DNA of 39,621 bases from a virus: positions 1-39,621 of the IMG/VR virus record IMGVR_UViG_3300011114_000867. One strand, written 5' to 3'. The notes beneath the pieces were generated by a model. That model was not told the DNA's origin, ran no database searches, and saw only the letters and a program-made list of their open reading frames with translations. Shown here in pieces: positions 9,716 through 16,264 of this stretch (positions within the stretch are counted from its first letter, which is position 1; each line of letters opens with the position of its first letter). Both the position numbers and the translations under genes were made by a program.

Positions 9716-10018
9716 ATGGACTTCACCAATGCTTTGGCGTGGTTCACCACGGGTCTCGCATTCTTCAATGCAATTCTCTTCACAAAGCTTTTTGTGGATG
9801 CCCATAGAGTTGCTGGACTTGAGAAAACGGGTAAATTCTTCATCGAAGTACTTCTCTTGTGTATCACATTCACTCAGTATTGGTTCGGAGTCATCAGGCT
9901 TCTTCTTGGCCTGAATTTTCTTGAACCAACACAGTTGCTGTCCTATAACTTTCCTGGTTTCCTCGTGGTTACCTTGTTCGGCATCTATATCTGGCGCAAA
10001 TTTCATCATACGGTATGA
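9716..10018 (+). CDS. Three-helix membrane protein, holin candidate
   Basis: A 100-residue protein with three hydrophobic stretches (about 5-25, 42-65 and 78-93) and a short basic tail WRKFHHTV. It starts GTATATG. It sits directly upstream of a coiled-coil membrane protein and an amidase, the order expected for a lysis cassette. Holin function is inferred from topology and neighbours only. Confidence 0.6.
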   Translation: MDFTNALAWFTTGLAFFNAILFTKLFVDAHRVAGLEKTGKFFIEVLLLCITFTQYWFGVIRLLLGLNFLEPTQLLSYNFPGFLVVTLFGIYIWRKFHHTV

Positions 10019-10290
10019 GGTCTGACTCGGATCGAGATATTATTGAGTTCGTGCATAAGATAACTGAGGCTATAACGGTCATCAGTAGGAGCACCGAAGC
10101 AATGAATGCAACTCTATCGGCGTTAAAGGATTCCCACATGGAACACTCAATGGAGGTAGTTGCTGGACTACAACTGGCAAAAGACAAGATGGATAATCTC
10201 AAAGTCATCTTTCTCTATGTCATTACGCCTCTCATTGCAGGAATATTGGGTCTCGTAGGTGTAAAACTTCTATTCTCTTTACCAACGTAA
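10015..10290 (+). CDS. Membrane protein with N-terminal coiled coil
   Basis: A 91-residue protein overlapping the previous gene by four bases (ATGA). Residues 5-65 are helical with heptad-like hydrophobics, and residues about 65-87 form one transmembrane segment. It could be a holin partner, antiholin or spanin-like accessory in the lysis cassette. Confidence 0.6.
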   Translation: MRSDSDRDIIEFVHKITEAITVISRSTEAMNATLSALKDSHMEHSMEVVAGLQLAKDKMDNLKVIFLYVITPLIAGILGLVGVKLLFSLPT

Positions 10291-10291
10291 T

Positions 10292-10831
10292 ATGGAAATC
10301 ACCCAAATCTCAACGAAACTTCCGTGGAAAGGGTCAATGGGTCGCCGGAAGTTATCAGATATTAAATATGTCATAGTCCACCACGACGCATCAGTAGCTG
10401 GTGATTCTTATGACGCAGTTCATCTCTATGAACAAGAAGCGAATTACCATATTAGTAAGGGTTGGGGTCATCTTGGTTACAGTTTCCGTATTGCTCGCGA
10501 TGGCAAATGTTACCAGACAGTCCCTCTTGAAGAAATTGGCGTGCATGCAGGCAACTACTCATTCTTCAAGAATAGCTTTGGGGTGTGTTTAGACGGGGAC
10601 TTCTCACGCCAGAAGCCTTCTGTAGCGCAACTGAATGCCCTCAGATCGCTTTTAGACCACTTAGCGCATCATTCACCCGAATTGCCCGGTGTTGTGCAGT
10701 CTAGCTTCTACGCCCATACAGAAGTTCGCGGTGTTGGTTTCCCTGGTACAAAGTTCTTCATACCCTCTGGAACATTCTGTCCGGGTAAAGAAGTTAAAGA
10801 CATAGTTAAATCTTATCGTTTGGGAAAATAA
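10292..10831 (+). CDS. N-acetylmuramoyl-L-alanine amidase (amidase_2/PGRP), endolysin
   Basis: A 179-residue single-domain enzyme that cleaves the amide bond between muramic acid and the stem peptide. Visible hallmarks are VIVHHDAS (zinc ligand His30), GWGHLGYSF (58-65), VHAGNYS (84-90), AHTEVRG (His142) and FCPGKE (Cys163), the zinc-ligand set of T7-lysozyme-type amidases. There is no signal peptide and no wall-binding domain. It lies between membrane proteins that probably release it. The length is normal for the family. Confidence 0.9.
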   Translation: MEITQISTKLPWKGSMGRRKLSDIKYVIVHHDASVAGDSYDAVHLYEQEANYHISKGWGHLGYSFRIARDGKCYQTVPLEEIGVHAGNYSFFKNSFGVCLDGDFSRQKPSVAQLNALRSLLDHLAHHSPELPGVVQSSFYAHTEVRGVGFPGTKFFIPSGTFCPGKEVKDIVKSYRLGK

Positions 10832-10832
10832 T

Positions 10833-11021
10833 ATGAAAAAGTGGTGGAAAAGCAAGGGCGTGTGGATCGGTATCTGCACAATCCTCATCGGAACAGTAGA
10901 GGTTGTTCGCCAATTGGTAGAATCTGGTGACTTCTCAACCCTCGCTATCCTTACCGCCTTCGCTGGCGTGATAAAGGTAGTAGAGCGATTCGTGAGTACC
11001 GGAGATTCTGTAACGATGTAA
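10833..11021 (+). CDS. Small membrane protein, holin-like
   Basis: A 62-residue protein with a basic N-terminus (MKKWWKSKG) and two hydrophobic segments (about 10-25 and 38-52), the size and shape of many small holins. It starts AATATG one base after the amidase stop and is followed by a strong terminator, so it closes the late operon. Confidence 0.6.
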   Translation: MKKWWKSKGVWIGICTILIGTVEVVRQLVESGDFSTLAILTAFAGVIKVVERFVSTGDSVTM

Positions 11022-11029
11022 AACAAAAC

Positions 11030-11051
11030 GCAGCCCGTGAGGGCTGCTTTT
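11030..11051. terminator. Bidirectional intrinsic terminator
   Basis: GCAGCCC-GTGA-GGGCTGC forms a perfect 7-bp stem with a four-base loop, flanked by TTTT on the right and AAAA on the left, so it can stop both the plus-strand lysis operon and the minus-strand 26-aa gene. Confidence 0.9.
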
Positions 11052-11055
11052 GTAT

Positions 11056-11136
11056 TTACTCACTTACCTCTTCTGCAACAACCTCTTCGACAGGTGCTGC
11101 TACTTCTACTGCCTCTACAATTTCTTCCTCGGACAT
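11056..11136 (-). CDS. Acidic 26-aa micro-protein
   Basis: The ORF runs from CAT 11134-11136 down to TTA 11056-11058. It encodes a peptide with ten Glu and no Lys or Arg, beginning MSEEEIVEAVEV. It has the TATG start of the phage, a possible extended -10 (TGTTAAAAT, complement of 11165-11173) and a terminator directly after its stop, so it looks like a complete monocistronic unit. Function unknown. Confidence 0.5.
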   Translation of the reverse strand: MSEEEIVEAVEVAAPVEEVVAEEVSE

Positions 11137-11164
11137 AGGCTCTTTTTAATGAATGAGTGTATAG

Positions 11165-11173
11165 ATTTTAACA
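11165..11173 (-). promoter_or_regulatory. Possible extended -10 promoter for the acidic micro-protein
   Basis: The minus strand reads TGTTAAAAT here, matching TGNTATAAT at most positions, 28 bases upstream of the micro-protein ATG. There is no clear -35. Confidence 0.4.
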
Positions 11174-11227
11174 TAGAACGCACGAACTCGACCACAGGGG
11201 TCGAGCGCGTCGTAGGTCACTCGTCGT

Positions 11228-11332
11228 TCACGGAAGTTGTCCGGCAATGATCATGGCAATTAGCCAGGCGATGATGAGGAGAATCGCACACGCCATGAGA
11301 CCGTCCATGTTTTCCGGCTCTTGCCTGTTCAT
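11228..11332 (-). CDS. 34-aa single-pass membrane micro-protein
   Basis: This short ORF begins MNRQEPENMDGLMACAILL and is then hydrophobic to its end (IIAWLIAMIIAGQLP). The start is set by a good Shine-Dalgarno, AAGGAGG four bases before ATG. This differs from genes outside the island. It is the most distal gene of the island's minus-strand run. Function unknown. Confidence 0.55.
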   Translation of the reverse strand: MNRQEPENMDGLMACAILLIIAWLIAMIIAGQLP

Positions 11333-11351
11333 GTTGCCTCCTTGTGGGGTT

Positions 11352-11612
11352 TTACCGGTCACAGTTCATGATGCGTCGTCGCAGCTGGTCGATGTCCTTG
11401 TACGTCCAGGACGTGTCCGCTCGCATGAGATTGTCGATGAAGGAGTGAACCTCCTCGATGGTCATGTTAACGAACAGCTTGTGCCACGTTGCGTGCCACT
11501 CCACCGGGAGCCACACGAGGTTGTTGCGCCCACCACCTCCACGGCTCGAAGGCCGGATGTGGTGTGGGTTCATTCCTTCGGCGTGATGCTTCTGCCTACG
11601 GCGTCTGCTCAT
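11352..11612 (-). CDS. HNH endonuclease, small
   Basis: An 86-residue protein beginning MSRRRRQKHHAEG. The start is chosen because GGAGG lies five bases upstream; longer in-frame extensions have no such site. The HNH core reads MNPHHIRPSSRGGGGRNNLVWLPVEWHATWHKLF split over residues 15-48, with the His-His, Asn and His-x-x-x-His positions of the beta-beta-alpha-metal fold. No zinc-knuckle cysteines are present. It could be a homing or packaging-associated nuclease of a foreign phage. Confidence 0.75.
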   Translation of the reverse strand: MSRRRRQKHHAEGMNPHHIRPSSRGGGGRNNLVWLPVEWHATWHKLFVNMTIEEVHSFIDNLMRADTSWTYKDIDQLRRRIMNCDR

Positions 11613-11781
11613 TGCTTCCTCCAAGCTGTGAGATTTTTCCTTCGAACTTGTGAACCGCGTCCGGCTTCTCGATGCTGTGCCATATCTCGGCAAGGCCAGC
11701 GTCCTTGTCTTTTGAGGGACTGGGGAGCGTTCCCTGCCAAGCACAGCGAAAGCACACTGCATGCACACGTCGCTTGCTCAC
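11596..11781 (-). CDS. 61-aa protein with CxxC motif, GTG start
   Basis: The GTG start overlaps the stop of the upstream gene (GTGA), with AGAAGG just before it, and the 3' end overlaps the HNH gene by 17 bases. The product begins VSKRRVHAVCFRCAWQG. A single CxxC pair suggests part of a zinc site. The tight coupling supports it as a real island gene. Function unknown. Confidence 0.55.
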   Translation of the reverse strand: MSKRRVHAVCFRCAWQGTLPSPSKDKDAGLAEIWHSIEKPDAVHKFEGKISQLGGSNEQTP

Positions 11782-11975
11782 GCCTTCTTCTCGGCGAAGT
11801 TCGCGGTAGCGATGCGGTTGCACTTGTGGATGAGCATGCACACCATCACATGGCTGTACACACGCATGAGGCGCTCAACGCCTTCGGGGATCATCGGCTC
11901 GTCAACGTAGAGCGTTACCGTCTCCGACGTGCTTGGGTCAACTTCTCCCCGGAGAACACAACTGATTACGAACAT
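11778..11975 (-). CDS. 65-aa hypothetical protein
   Basis: It starts at ATG 11973-11975 with GAGAGG five bases upstream, encodes a protein starting MFVISCVLRGEVDPSTSET and ends at TGA inside the next gene's GTG. It contains two Cys and a helical HVMVCMLIHKCNRI segment. No family was recognised. It belongs to the compact island operon with four-base overlaps. Confidence 0.6.
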   Translation of the reverse strand: MFVISCVLRGEVDPSTSETVTLYVDEPMIPEGVERLMRVYSHVMVCMLIHKCNRIATANFAEKKA

Positions 11976-12070
11976 GTGAACCTCTCTTTGAGTTTCATCC
12001 TGATGAAAAGGAAGATCGCTACTAGCAGGATGCACCAGCAGACGACCCTGTGGAACCAATGAACCTTCAC
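11966..12070 (-). CDS. 34-aa membrane micro-protein, GTG start
   Basis: The ORF opens at GTG overlapping the TGA of the zinc-ribbon gene, so it is probably translated by coupling, and overlaps the next gene by ten bases. The sequence is basic, then a hydrophobic helix (VVCWCILLVAIFLFI), then basic again, so it looks like a single-pass membrane peptide. No strong Shine-Dalgarno is visible. Confidence 0.4.
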   Translation of the reverse strand: MKVHWFHRVVCWCILLVAIFLFIRMKLKERFTCS

Positions 12071-12285
12071 TTGCGCTTGCCGTAGCCGACGACCGGTAGC
12101 CCCCACTTTGCCGCCTCGTTGAACGTGGTCGAGTTGATGGGGTGGTACGCCTTGATCGTGAGCTTGTCTGCACACCGCGGACATGCCGTTAGGTAGACCA
12201 GCCGCCCGTCCGTGGTGAGAAGAACGAGATTGACGATGCACGCCGTCTTGCAGTCCGGACACTCAAGTCCAATACGATTAGCCAT
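12067..12285 (-). CDS. 72-aa zinc-ribbon protein
   Basis: It begins MANRIGLECPDCKTACIV and carries a second pair ACPRCADK about 25 residues later, giving two CxxC knuckles of a zinc ribbon. It has a strong GGGGAGGT six bases before ATG, which fixes the start. The C-terminus is basic (GYGKRK). A possible nucleic-acid-binding regulator of the island; no specific family recognised. Confidence 0.65.
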   Translation of the reverse strand: MANRIGLECPDCKTACIVNLVLLTTDGRLVYLTACPRCADKLTIKAYHPINSTTFNEAAKWGLPVVGYGKRK

Positions 12286-12380
12286 TGCACACCTCCCCGG
12301 CAATATTCCTCTGATAAATACTCTCGGGGTGGTGATGGATTTACTTTGAGGCGAAATCCACCGAAAGACCTTCCTCGCGT

Positions 12381-13424
12381 TTATCGATCGTGATCCAGGA
12401 TGATCGGCGCTACGACCGTTTTCCCGAACTTCGAGTCGATGAGGAAGAACGCCTGCACTGGGGGCTCTGGAGAAGCCTTGATGGCGAGAGCGTACGCGTT
12501 GTAGCCGATGAGCGACCCGTTCACGATGAAGCTCCCTCCATCGAAGAACTGGTGAAAGTGTCCCAGCACGTCGAGATCTGCACGATGTCCACGGTTCCAC
12601 CCGTAGATTGCTTTGTTGAGGGGAACCGTGAGGCCACCCACACCGCCGCCGTACTTCACTGCATGACCGTGATGAAACCTGATCGTGGTGTTGTAGACCT
12701 GGAGGTAGCTGTGGTAGCCCTCCGAGATGATGAACGTAACGCGCTTCTCGTTGGCGAACCGCTGAGCGATGGATGAGTACATCATCCTCTCAAGGCTGTT
12801 GCCGGCCTCGGTAGAGATGTGAACCTGTCGTGTCGTTCGTCCGTGGTTCCCACTGTGACATGGGATCACGAGCTTGAGGTCGCTGTTGTCGAGGATGTAC
12901 TGGATGCCTGCGGCGAGGTACTCCTGGACTTCCATGATGGCGTAGATCGGGAGCAAGCGATTGCCCTCAACCAACTCCTCGTGGATAGAACCGGAGATGA
13001 AGTCGCCGATCATCGCGAGCACCAGCGTGTCGATGTGTACCGCGTGGCGTTCCTTCTCCACGAGCTTGAGCCCATGGCGGAAGAACCGGCGCACACGTTC
13101 CGCACAGATCGCCTTGTCGAACACGTTCATGTCGTTGACCTGCGTTGACAGCACGACTTCCTCGATGTGCCAGTCGCTCGCGACCATGACGGCGGTGGCC
13201 TGGGATTCGATCCCCTGCACAGCCTTGATCGAAAACGACTTGCGCGAGTTCTTGATGCGCGTCATCGCCAATAGCTCACCTTCGAGAGACTTCATGCGGT
13301 CGATGAGATCGCTGTTGAGTTTCTTCTCGCGGTTCAACGCTTCGATGCGCCGCTCTGAAATCACGCGGTCGCGGATGGCCTTGCTTGCCCGAAGGCTAGA
13401 AGGCTTCGTTTCTTTCTTTGCCAT
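12381..13424 (-). CDS. Calcineurin-like metallophosphoesterase
   Basis: A 347-residue protein. The first about 60 residues are a charged coiled-coil-like helix. The catalytic domain shows SDWH (Asp84, His86), IGDF (Asp141), GNHGR (192-196), HHGH (251-254) and GHFH (288-291), the two-metal ligand set of metallophosphatases, including MRE11/SbcD-type nucleases and phosphodiesterases. The start is fixed by TAGGAGG five bases before ATG; upstream in-frame codons lie in structured leader. It is the first gene of the island operon. The substrate cannot be told: DNA end, RNA or nucleotide are all possible. Confidence 0.85.
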   Translation of the reverse strand: MAKKETKPSSLRASKAIRDRVISERRIEALNREKKLNSDLIDRMKSLEGELLAMTRIKNSRKSFSIKAVQGIESQATAVMVASDWHIEEVVLSTQVNDMNVFDKAICAERVRRFFRHGLKLVEKERHAVHIDTLVLAMIGDFISGSIHEELVEGNRLLPIYAIMEVQEYLAAGIQYILDNSDLKLVIPCHSGNHGRTTRQVHISTEAGNSLERMMYSSIAQRFANEKRVTFIISEGYHSYLQVYNTTIRFHHGHAVKYGGGVGGLTVPLNKAIYGWNRGHRADLDVLGHFHQFFDGGSFIVNGSLIGYNAYALAIKASPEPPVQAFFLIDSKFGKTVVAPIILDHDR

Positions 13425-13550
13425 GAAACCTCCTACGGAGCGAGATTGCTCCTGTAGGCACTCATGGGTCGAAGCATGAGTACCAGCAGGAGCACAGCGT
13501 AGGATTAAACGCTGCCCCCATCCCACTTCTCACATCCACTATACCATTAT
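13425..13550 (-). promoter_or_regulatory. Island promoter and structured 5' leader with SD hairpin
   Basis: The minus strand carries TGGTATAGT near 13540-13549. The leader then holds three inverted repeats: CAGCGT/ACGCTG, CTCATG/CATGAG, and CCTAC-GGAGC/GCTCC-GTAGG at 13432-13458. The last hairpin includes the GTAGG part of the Shine-Dalgarno GTAGGAGG (13429-13436), so it can mask ribosome access to the metallophosphoesterase start. Confidence 0.6.
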
Positions 13551-13729
13551 TTTTCTTGCCTCAATTTCTCAATATATAACGTAGCATCCATCAACTCTTC
13601 TTGAAGATGGTTAAGCCATTCGTCTGTGGATAAATCTTTTCTATCTAGAGTGACACCGTACTTCGCAATTCCTCTATCTGAACGCTGCTGGTACTTTGCT
13701 ACTACTGATTCAACGATGGAGTCTTTCAT
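13547..13729 (-). CDS. 60-aa MazG-like/dATP-pyrophosphohydrolase-type protein
   Basis: The protein carries AKYQQRSDRGIAKYGVTLDRKDLS and then WLNHLQEELMDATLYIEKL, a pattern seen in short phage proteins of the all-alpha NTP pyrophosphohydrolase type, with the EELMD acidic helix as possible metal site. At 60 residues it is only a partial catalytic core, so enzymatic activity is uncertain. It is the last gene of the minus-strand early module before the island. Confidence 0.6.
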   Translation of the reverse strand: MKDSIVESVVAKYQQRSDRGIAKYGVTLDRKDLSTDEWLNHLQEELMDATLYIEKLRQEK

Positions 13730-13794
13730 AGATATTCTCTAGTCCACCAACCACGGTAAGAATTAAAACATGGTTGGTAGACTGGAGGGCTCAT
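13726..13794 (-). CDS. Possible 22-aa leader micro-ORF
   Basis: This ORF starts GTATG and ends with a four-base ATGA overlap onto the next gene. The product (MSPPVYQPCFNSYRGWW then TREYL) is rich in aromatic residues. It is built across one of two strong hairpins. Start context and overlap favour it; size and repeat content argue caution. Confidence 0.3.
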   Translation of the reverse strand: MSPPVYQPCFNSYRGWWTREYL

Positions 13795-13818
13795 ACAAAT
13801 GCAGGAATGTATGAGCCC
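13742..13818. repeat. Two tandem hairpins between minus-strand genes
   Basis: GGGCTCATACA and its exact complement TGTATGAGCCC form an 11-bp stem with a ten-base loop near 13787-13818. Next to it CCAACCA and TGGTTGG form a second stem. Neither has a T-tract, so they are more likely RNA processing or stability elements than terminators. Confidence 0.7.
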
Positions 13819-13829
13819 TATCCATGATA

Positions 13830-13979
13830 CTACTTTTTGAGAGCAATCTTCACCATGAGCCAAACCGATGTAACCATCCATACTACACATGCCATTGTGT
13901 ACAGCGGAGGTTGTTCCGATCCAGTTCCGAGAATGATTATAAGTGAGATTAAACCGACGATTGCAAGGTTCTTTTCCAT
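13830..13979 (-). CDS. 49-aa two-helix membrane protein
   Basis: It starts AATATG (13977-13979) and encodes MEKNLAIVGLISLIIILGT followed by a short polar turn and a second hydrophobic helix (MACVVWMVTSVWLMV), ending in KIALKK. No known family. Its start context is the same AAATACAAATAATATG seen before another small membrane gene at 17324. Confidence 0.6.
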   Translation of the reverse strand: MEKNLAIVGLISLIIILGTGSEQPPLYTMACVVWMVTSVWLMVKIALKK

Positions 13980-13990
13980 ATTATTTGTAT

Positions 13991-14677
13991 TCAGTTCTTA
14001 TTCGTTAGGTTATTTTTGTTTACAAAGCGTCCATTTTCGTCCTGTACTAACAAACTTTTTCCGTCTTCTCTATAGTTGAAAATAGCCGGTGTCTTAACGA
14101 TCTTTCCCGACTTGAATAATTCTTTTAGTCCACGCTCAGTTTCTATCTTCGAAAGCAATTCCTTATATTCACCTTTGTGGAACTTTTCGTGACACTCATA
14201 GCACAAAAAAATGAGATTCTTTGGATGGTGCAGGAACTCGTTATGCGGTTGTTGGCTTACGTAATATATGTGGTGGGTATTATATATCTTGCTATCACTT
14301 CTTTTACAGATTTCACAAAACTGGTATCCGTTCTCTTCCACAAATACTTTTCTGAACTGGCGACATGCAAAATTGTGTCTACGAAAAGATAGAGAATATT
14401 GTCTTTTCTTCTTTATCCCACCTTTCCAGTTAGGATTATTTTCTTTTCTCTTTGCGTTAGATTTAGCAATGTTTGCACATTCATCACAGAATTTTCGCTT
14501 TACAGCGTTCTTTCTTTGTACTTGAAATCTTTTCTCGCACATCTTACAGGTTTTATCTTTGTATGAGTCTAGCCATACCTTATGTAGTGCGAGTCCACAT
14601 TCATATGAACAAGTTTTATAAGTGCCGGCTTTCCCAATTCTTTGAAACTCCTTTGAACAAACTTTACATCTCTGCAT
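13991..14677 (-). CDS. HNH endonuclease with zinc-finger N-terminus
   Basis: A 228-residue protein. It begins MQRCKVCSKEFQRIG and has three zinc-knuckle pairs (CKVC..CSYEC, CKMC..CDEC, CEIC..CYEC). A WKGGI element at about 98 is common in homing endonucleases. The HNH core reads YNTHHIYYV, then HHPKNLIFLCYECHEKFH. The ATG at 14677 is chosen because a promoter with an overlapping palindrome lies directly upstream. The gene is AT-richer than its neighbours, which suggests a free-standing homing nuclease. Confidence 0.8.
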   Translation of the reverse strand: MQRCKVCSKEFQRIGKAGTYKTCSYECGLALHKVWLDSYKDKTCKMCEKRFQVQRKNAVKRKFCDECANIAKSNAKRKENNPNWKGGIKKKRQYSLSFRRHNFACRQFRKVFVEENGYQFCEICKRSDSKIYNTHHIYYVSQQPHNEFLHHPKNLIFLCYECHEKFHKGEYKELLSKIETERGLKELFKSGKIVKTPAIFNYREDGKSLLVQDENGRFVNKNNLTNKN

Positions 14678-14685
14678 ATGCTGGT

Positions 14686-14704
14686 AGTATATCACACTGT
14701 GATA
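14686..14704 (-). promoter_or_regulatory. Extended -10 promoter overlapped by a 15-bp palindromic operator
   Basis: TATCACA-C-TGTGATA (14690-14704) is a perfect 7-bp inverted repeat with a one-base centre. On the minus strand its right arm runs into TGTGATATACT, an extended -10 whose end is eight bases from the HNH gene ATG. A dimeric repressor bound here would cover the promoter. Confidence 0.5.
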
Positions 14705-14725
14705 ATCTCCGATGCTTCCCATTCA

Positions 14726-15079
14726 TCACATTTTTGATCGCCTATACCGTTCAATCATACCCTCAAGTTCATCTGGTCGAAGGTTGAACTTCATCACATC
14801 ATCGTAATCCTCACCGAAGCTTTCTATAGCCATACGCATTTGCTGGCTGCGTTTGCTCTTATCTTTTCCAAGGATCACCTGTTCGCCTTTGATAAGTTGA
14901 ACCTCGGAGCTGAATTGCGCTTTGTGCGTATGATTGTGCGTTCCATCTTGCTTGCTTGTTGTGTCGCAACCATATGTTGATATCTCACCAACGAATGCAT
15001 ACTCGCAATCTACCTCCAGTGGAACGGGAATGTTGACCTTGCCAGTGATCTTTAGGAAATGATCGTTTGTGGAATCCAT
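14726..15079 (-). CDS. 117-aa hypothetical early protein
   Basis: It begins MDSTNDHFLKITGKVNIP at the TATG start just after the upstream stop; the longer in-frame extension would overlap the HNH-type gene and is not favoured. The N-terminal half looks beta-rich (VPLEVDCEYAFVGEISTYG) and the C-terminal half helical and acidic. No family was recognised. A DNA-binding or recombination accessory is possible from context near ERF. Confidence 0.55.
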   Translation of the reverse strand: MDSTNDHFLKITGKVNIPVPLEVDCEYAFVGEISTYGCDTTSKQDGTHNHTHKAQFSSEVQLIKGEQVILGKDKSKRSQQMRMAIESFGEDYDDVMKFNLRPDELEGMIERYRRSKM

Positions 15080-15086
15080 AGATTTA

Positions 15087-15635
15087 TCAAAGTGCCTTAA
15101 TTCTGTTGGGTCTCCTTGGTCTCCTATTATTAGCCTGTTCTTTTTGTGTAGCCCATCGACAATTATCTTTCGAGTATCCTTTATTGTTATTGATGCGATC
15201 AATGGTGGTGTTTAGTGCCCCATGCTCTTCCATGTGTTCATTAAATGAAGCCCCCATATCATCTCTAAAGTTCTCAAATCTTGACCACCTCCTACAGTAT
15301 TTTATTCCCCTTCCGCCGTAATCAGTGTAATCGTTATGCAATCCATTATCGCATCTCTGTTTTATATGGCACCAAATTAGGTAGAGTCTTTTTACTTCAC
15401 TGCCCTTGTTGCTCCACTTTGTTGCGCCGTGCGTAGTGAAGAGTTTTTCTACTATCTCTTTCTGTAGACATCCGCAGCTCTTACTTAGTCCGCTAACGAG
15501 CGAATAAGATAGTATAGTTTTTCTTTTACCGCAGGAACAAATCGTATTCCAACGCCTACTGCCTCTTGATTCTGCTTGGCTCAAAACCGTTAATCTTCCA
15601 AAATTTCTCCCCGTGAGCTCTAATCCTTTTGGCAT
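15087..15635 (-). CDS. HNH-type endonuclease (DYGGRGI family)
   Basis: A 182-residue protein. The N-terminal 60 residues have LTGRNFGRLTVL and Cys pairs (CSCG, SCGCLQKE), typical of phage AP2/HNH-associated nucleases. The second half has YLIWCHIKQRCDN, DYGGRGIKYCRRW, TIDRINNNKGYSKDNCRWAT and QEQANNRR-like ending, a nuclease family often found as free-standing insertions. It sits two bases from the upstream gene (TGATATG). It is paralogous to 26023-26508 in its C-terminal half. Confidence 0.75.
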   Translation of the reverse strand: MPKGLELTGRNFGRLTVLSQAESRGSRRWNTICSCGKRKTILSYSLVSGLSKSCGCLQKEIVEKLFTTHGATKWSNKGSEVKRLYLIWCHIKQRCDNGLHNDYTDYGGRGIKYCRRWSRFENFRDDMGASFNEHMEEHGALNTTIDRINNNKGYSKDNCRWATQKEQANNRRPRRPNRIKAL

Positions 15636-15636
15636 A

Positions 15637-16260
15637 TCAACCAGCCATTATATTCTCAGAAATCCATCTCATCCCTTTCTCCACTAGCCTGTACGACCAT
15701 ATCGCCTGTGTGATCTTCCTGCTCTCAATGTCATGCCCGTCATTTTTCAAATCGTTTACACGGGCTGCCACGCGCGCTATTCCGAGATGATTCGCACCGT
15801 ACACTGCTACTTGAATGTTCGGCGTGTCGTGCCACTCGTAGTCGCTGAGGAGCGTGAGTAGTCTGGCTTTTTGGCTGTTACTCTGATTTTCCACCGAAGG
15901 ATCGGGCTTTGGACGAACGGTTCCATCGCTATCCAAGGGAAGTGGAAAGCTATCAACGAATTCCACTTGAGTTGATTGTGTGTCGCTATGAGCATCGCGT
16001 CGAGTTTGAACGTATCTTGTGTCGCTCGATACCACATTCGTATTTCCTTCACATTCCACGGCTTCGGGTGATGCTCCATGATCTGCGCCCACCGTTCCAC
16101 CTTCTTCGTTAACCGGCGGATTCTCCAGGCTGAGAGCAAACGCGATACATTCGTCATATTTTTGTGAGGTTATCTCGCCTGAAATCTTCTTCTTGAGATA
16201 ATGCGAGATACGCCCAGCCGGCGACATTGATTTGAGTTGTGCAAGCTGGGAATCGAGCAT
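15637..16260 (-). CDS. Winged-helix-like early protein, 207 aa
   Basis: Residues 1-50 are helical and basic. Residues 50-130 are an acidic Ser/Thr-rich linker. Residues 130-200 (SQKARLLTLLSDYEWHDTPNIQVAV, ARVAARVNDLKNDGHDIESRK split here) follow the pattern of a winged helix-turn-helix, ending in a strand-rich WSYRLV. It lies directly downstream of ERF. A DNA-binding replication or recombination accessory is the best inference. Confidence 0.55.
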   Translation of the reverse strand: MLDSQLAQLKSMSPAGRISHYLKKKISGEITSQKYDECIAFALSLENPPVNEEGGTVGADHGASPEAVECEGNTNVVSSDTRYVQTRRDAHSDTQSTQVEFVDSFPLPLDSDGTVRPKPDPSVENQSNSQKARLLTLLSDYEWHDTPNIQVAVYGANHLGIARVAARVNDLKNDGHDIESRKITQAIWSYRLVEKGMRWISENIMAG

Positions 16261-16264
16261 ATAT

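Noticed and set aside
11247-12062. 271-codon plus-strand ORF across the island
   Set aside because: It runs antisense to five small genes with Shine-Dalgarno starts; its protein has no recognisable pattern.
13625-13633. Second perfect DnaA box (minus strand TTATCCACA)
   Set aside because: It lies inside a coding gene with no partner boxes nearby; a chance match is likely.
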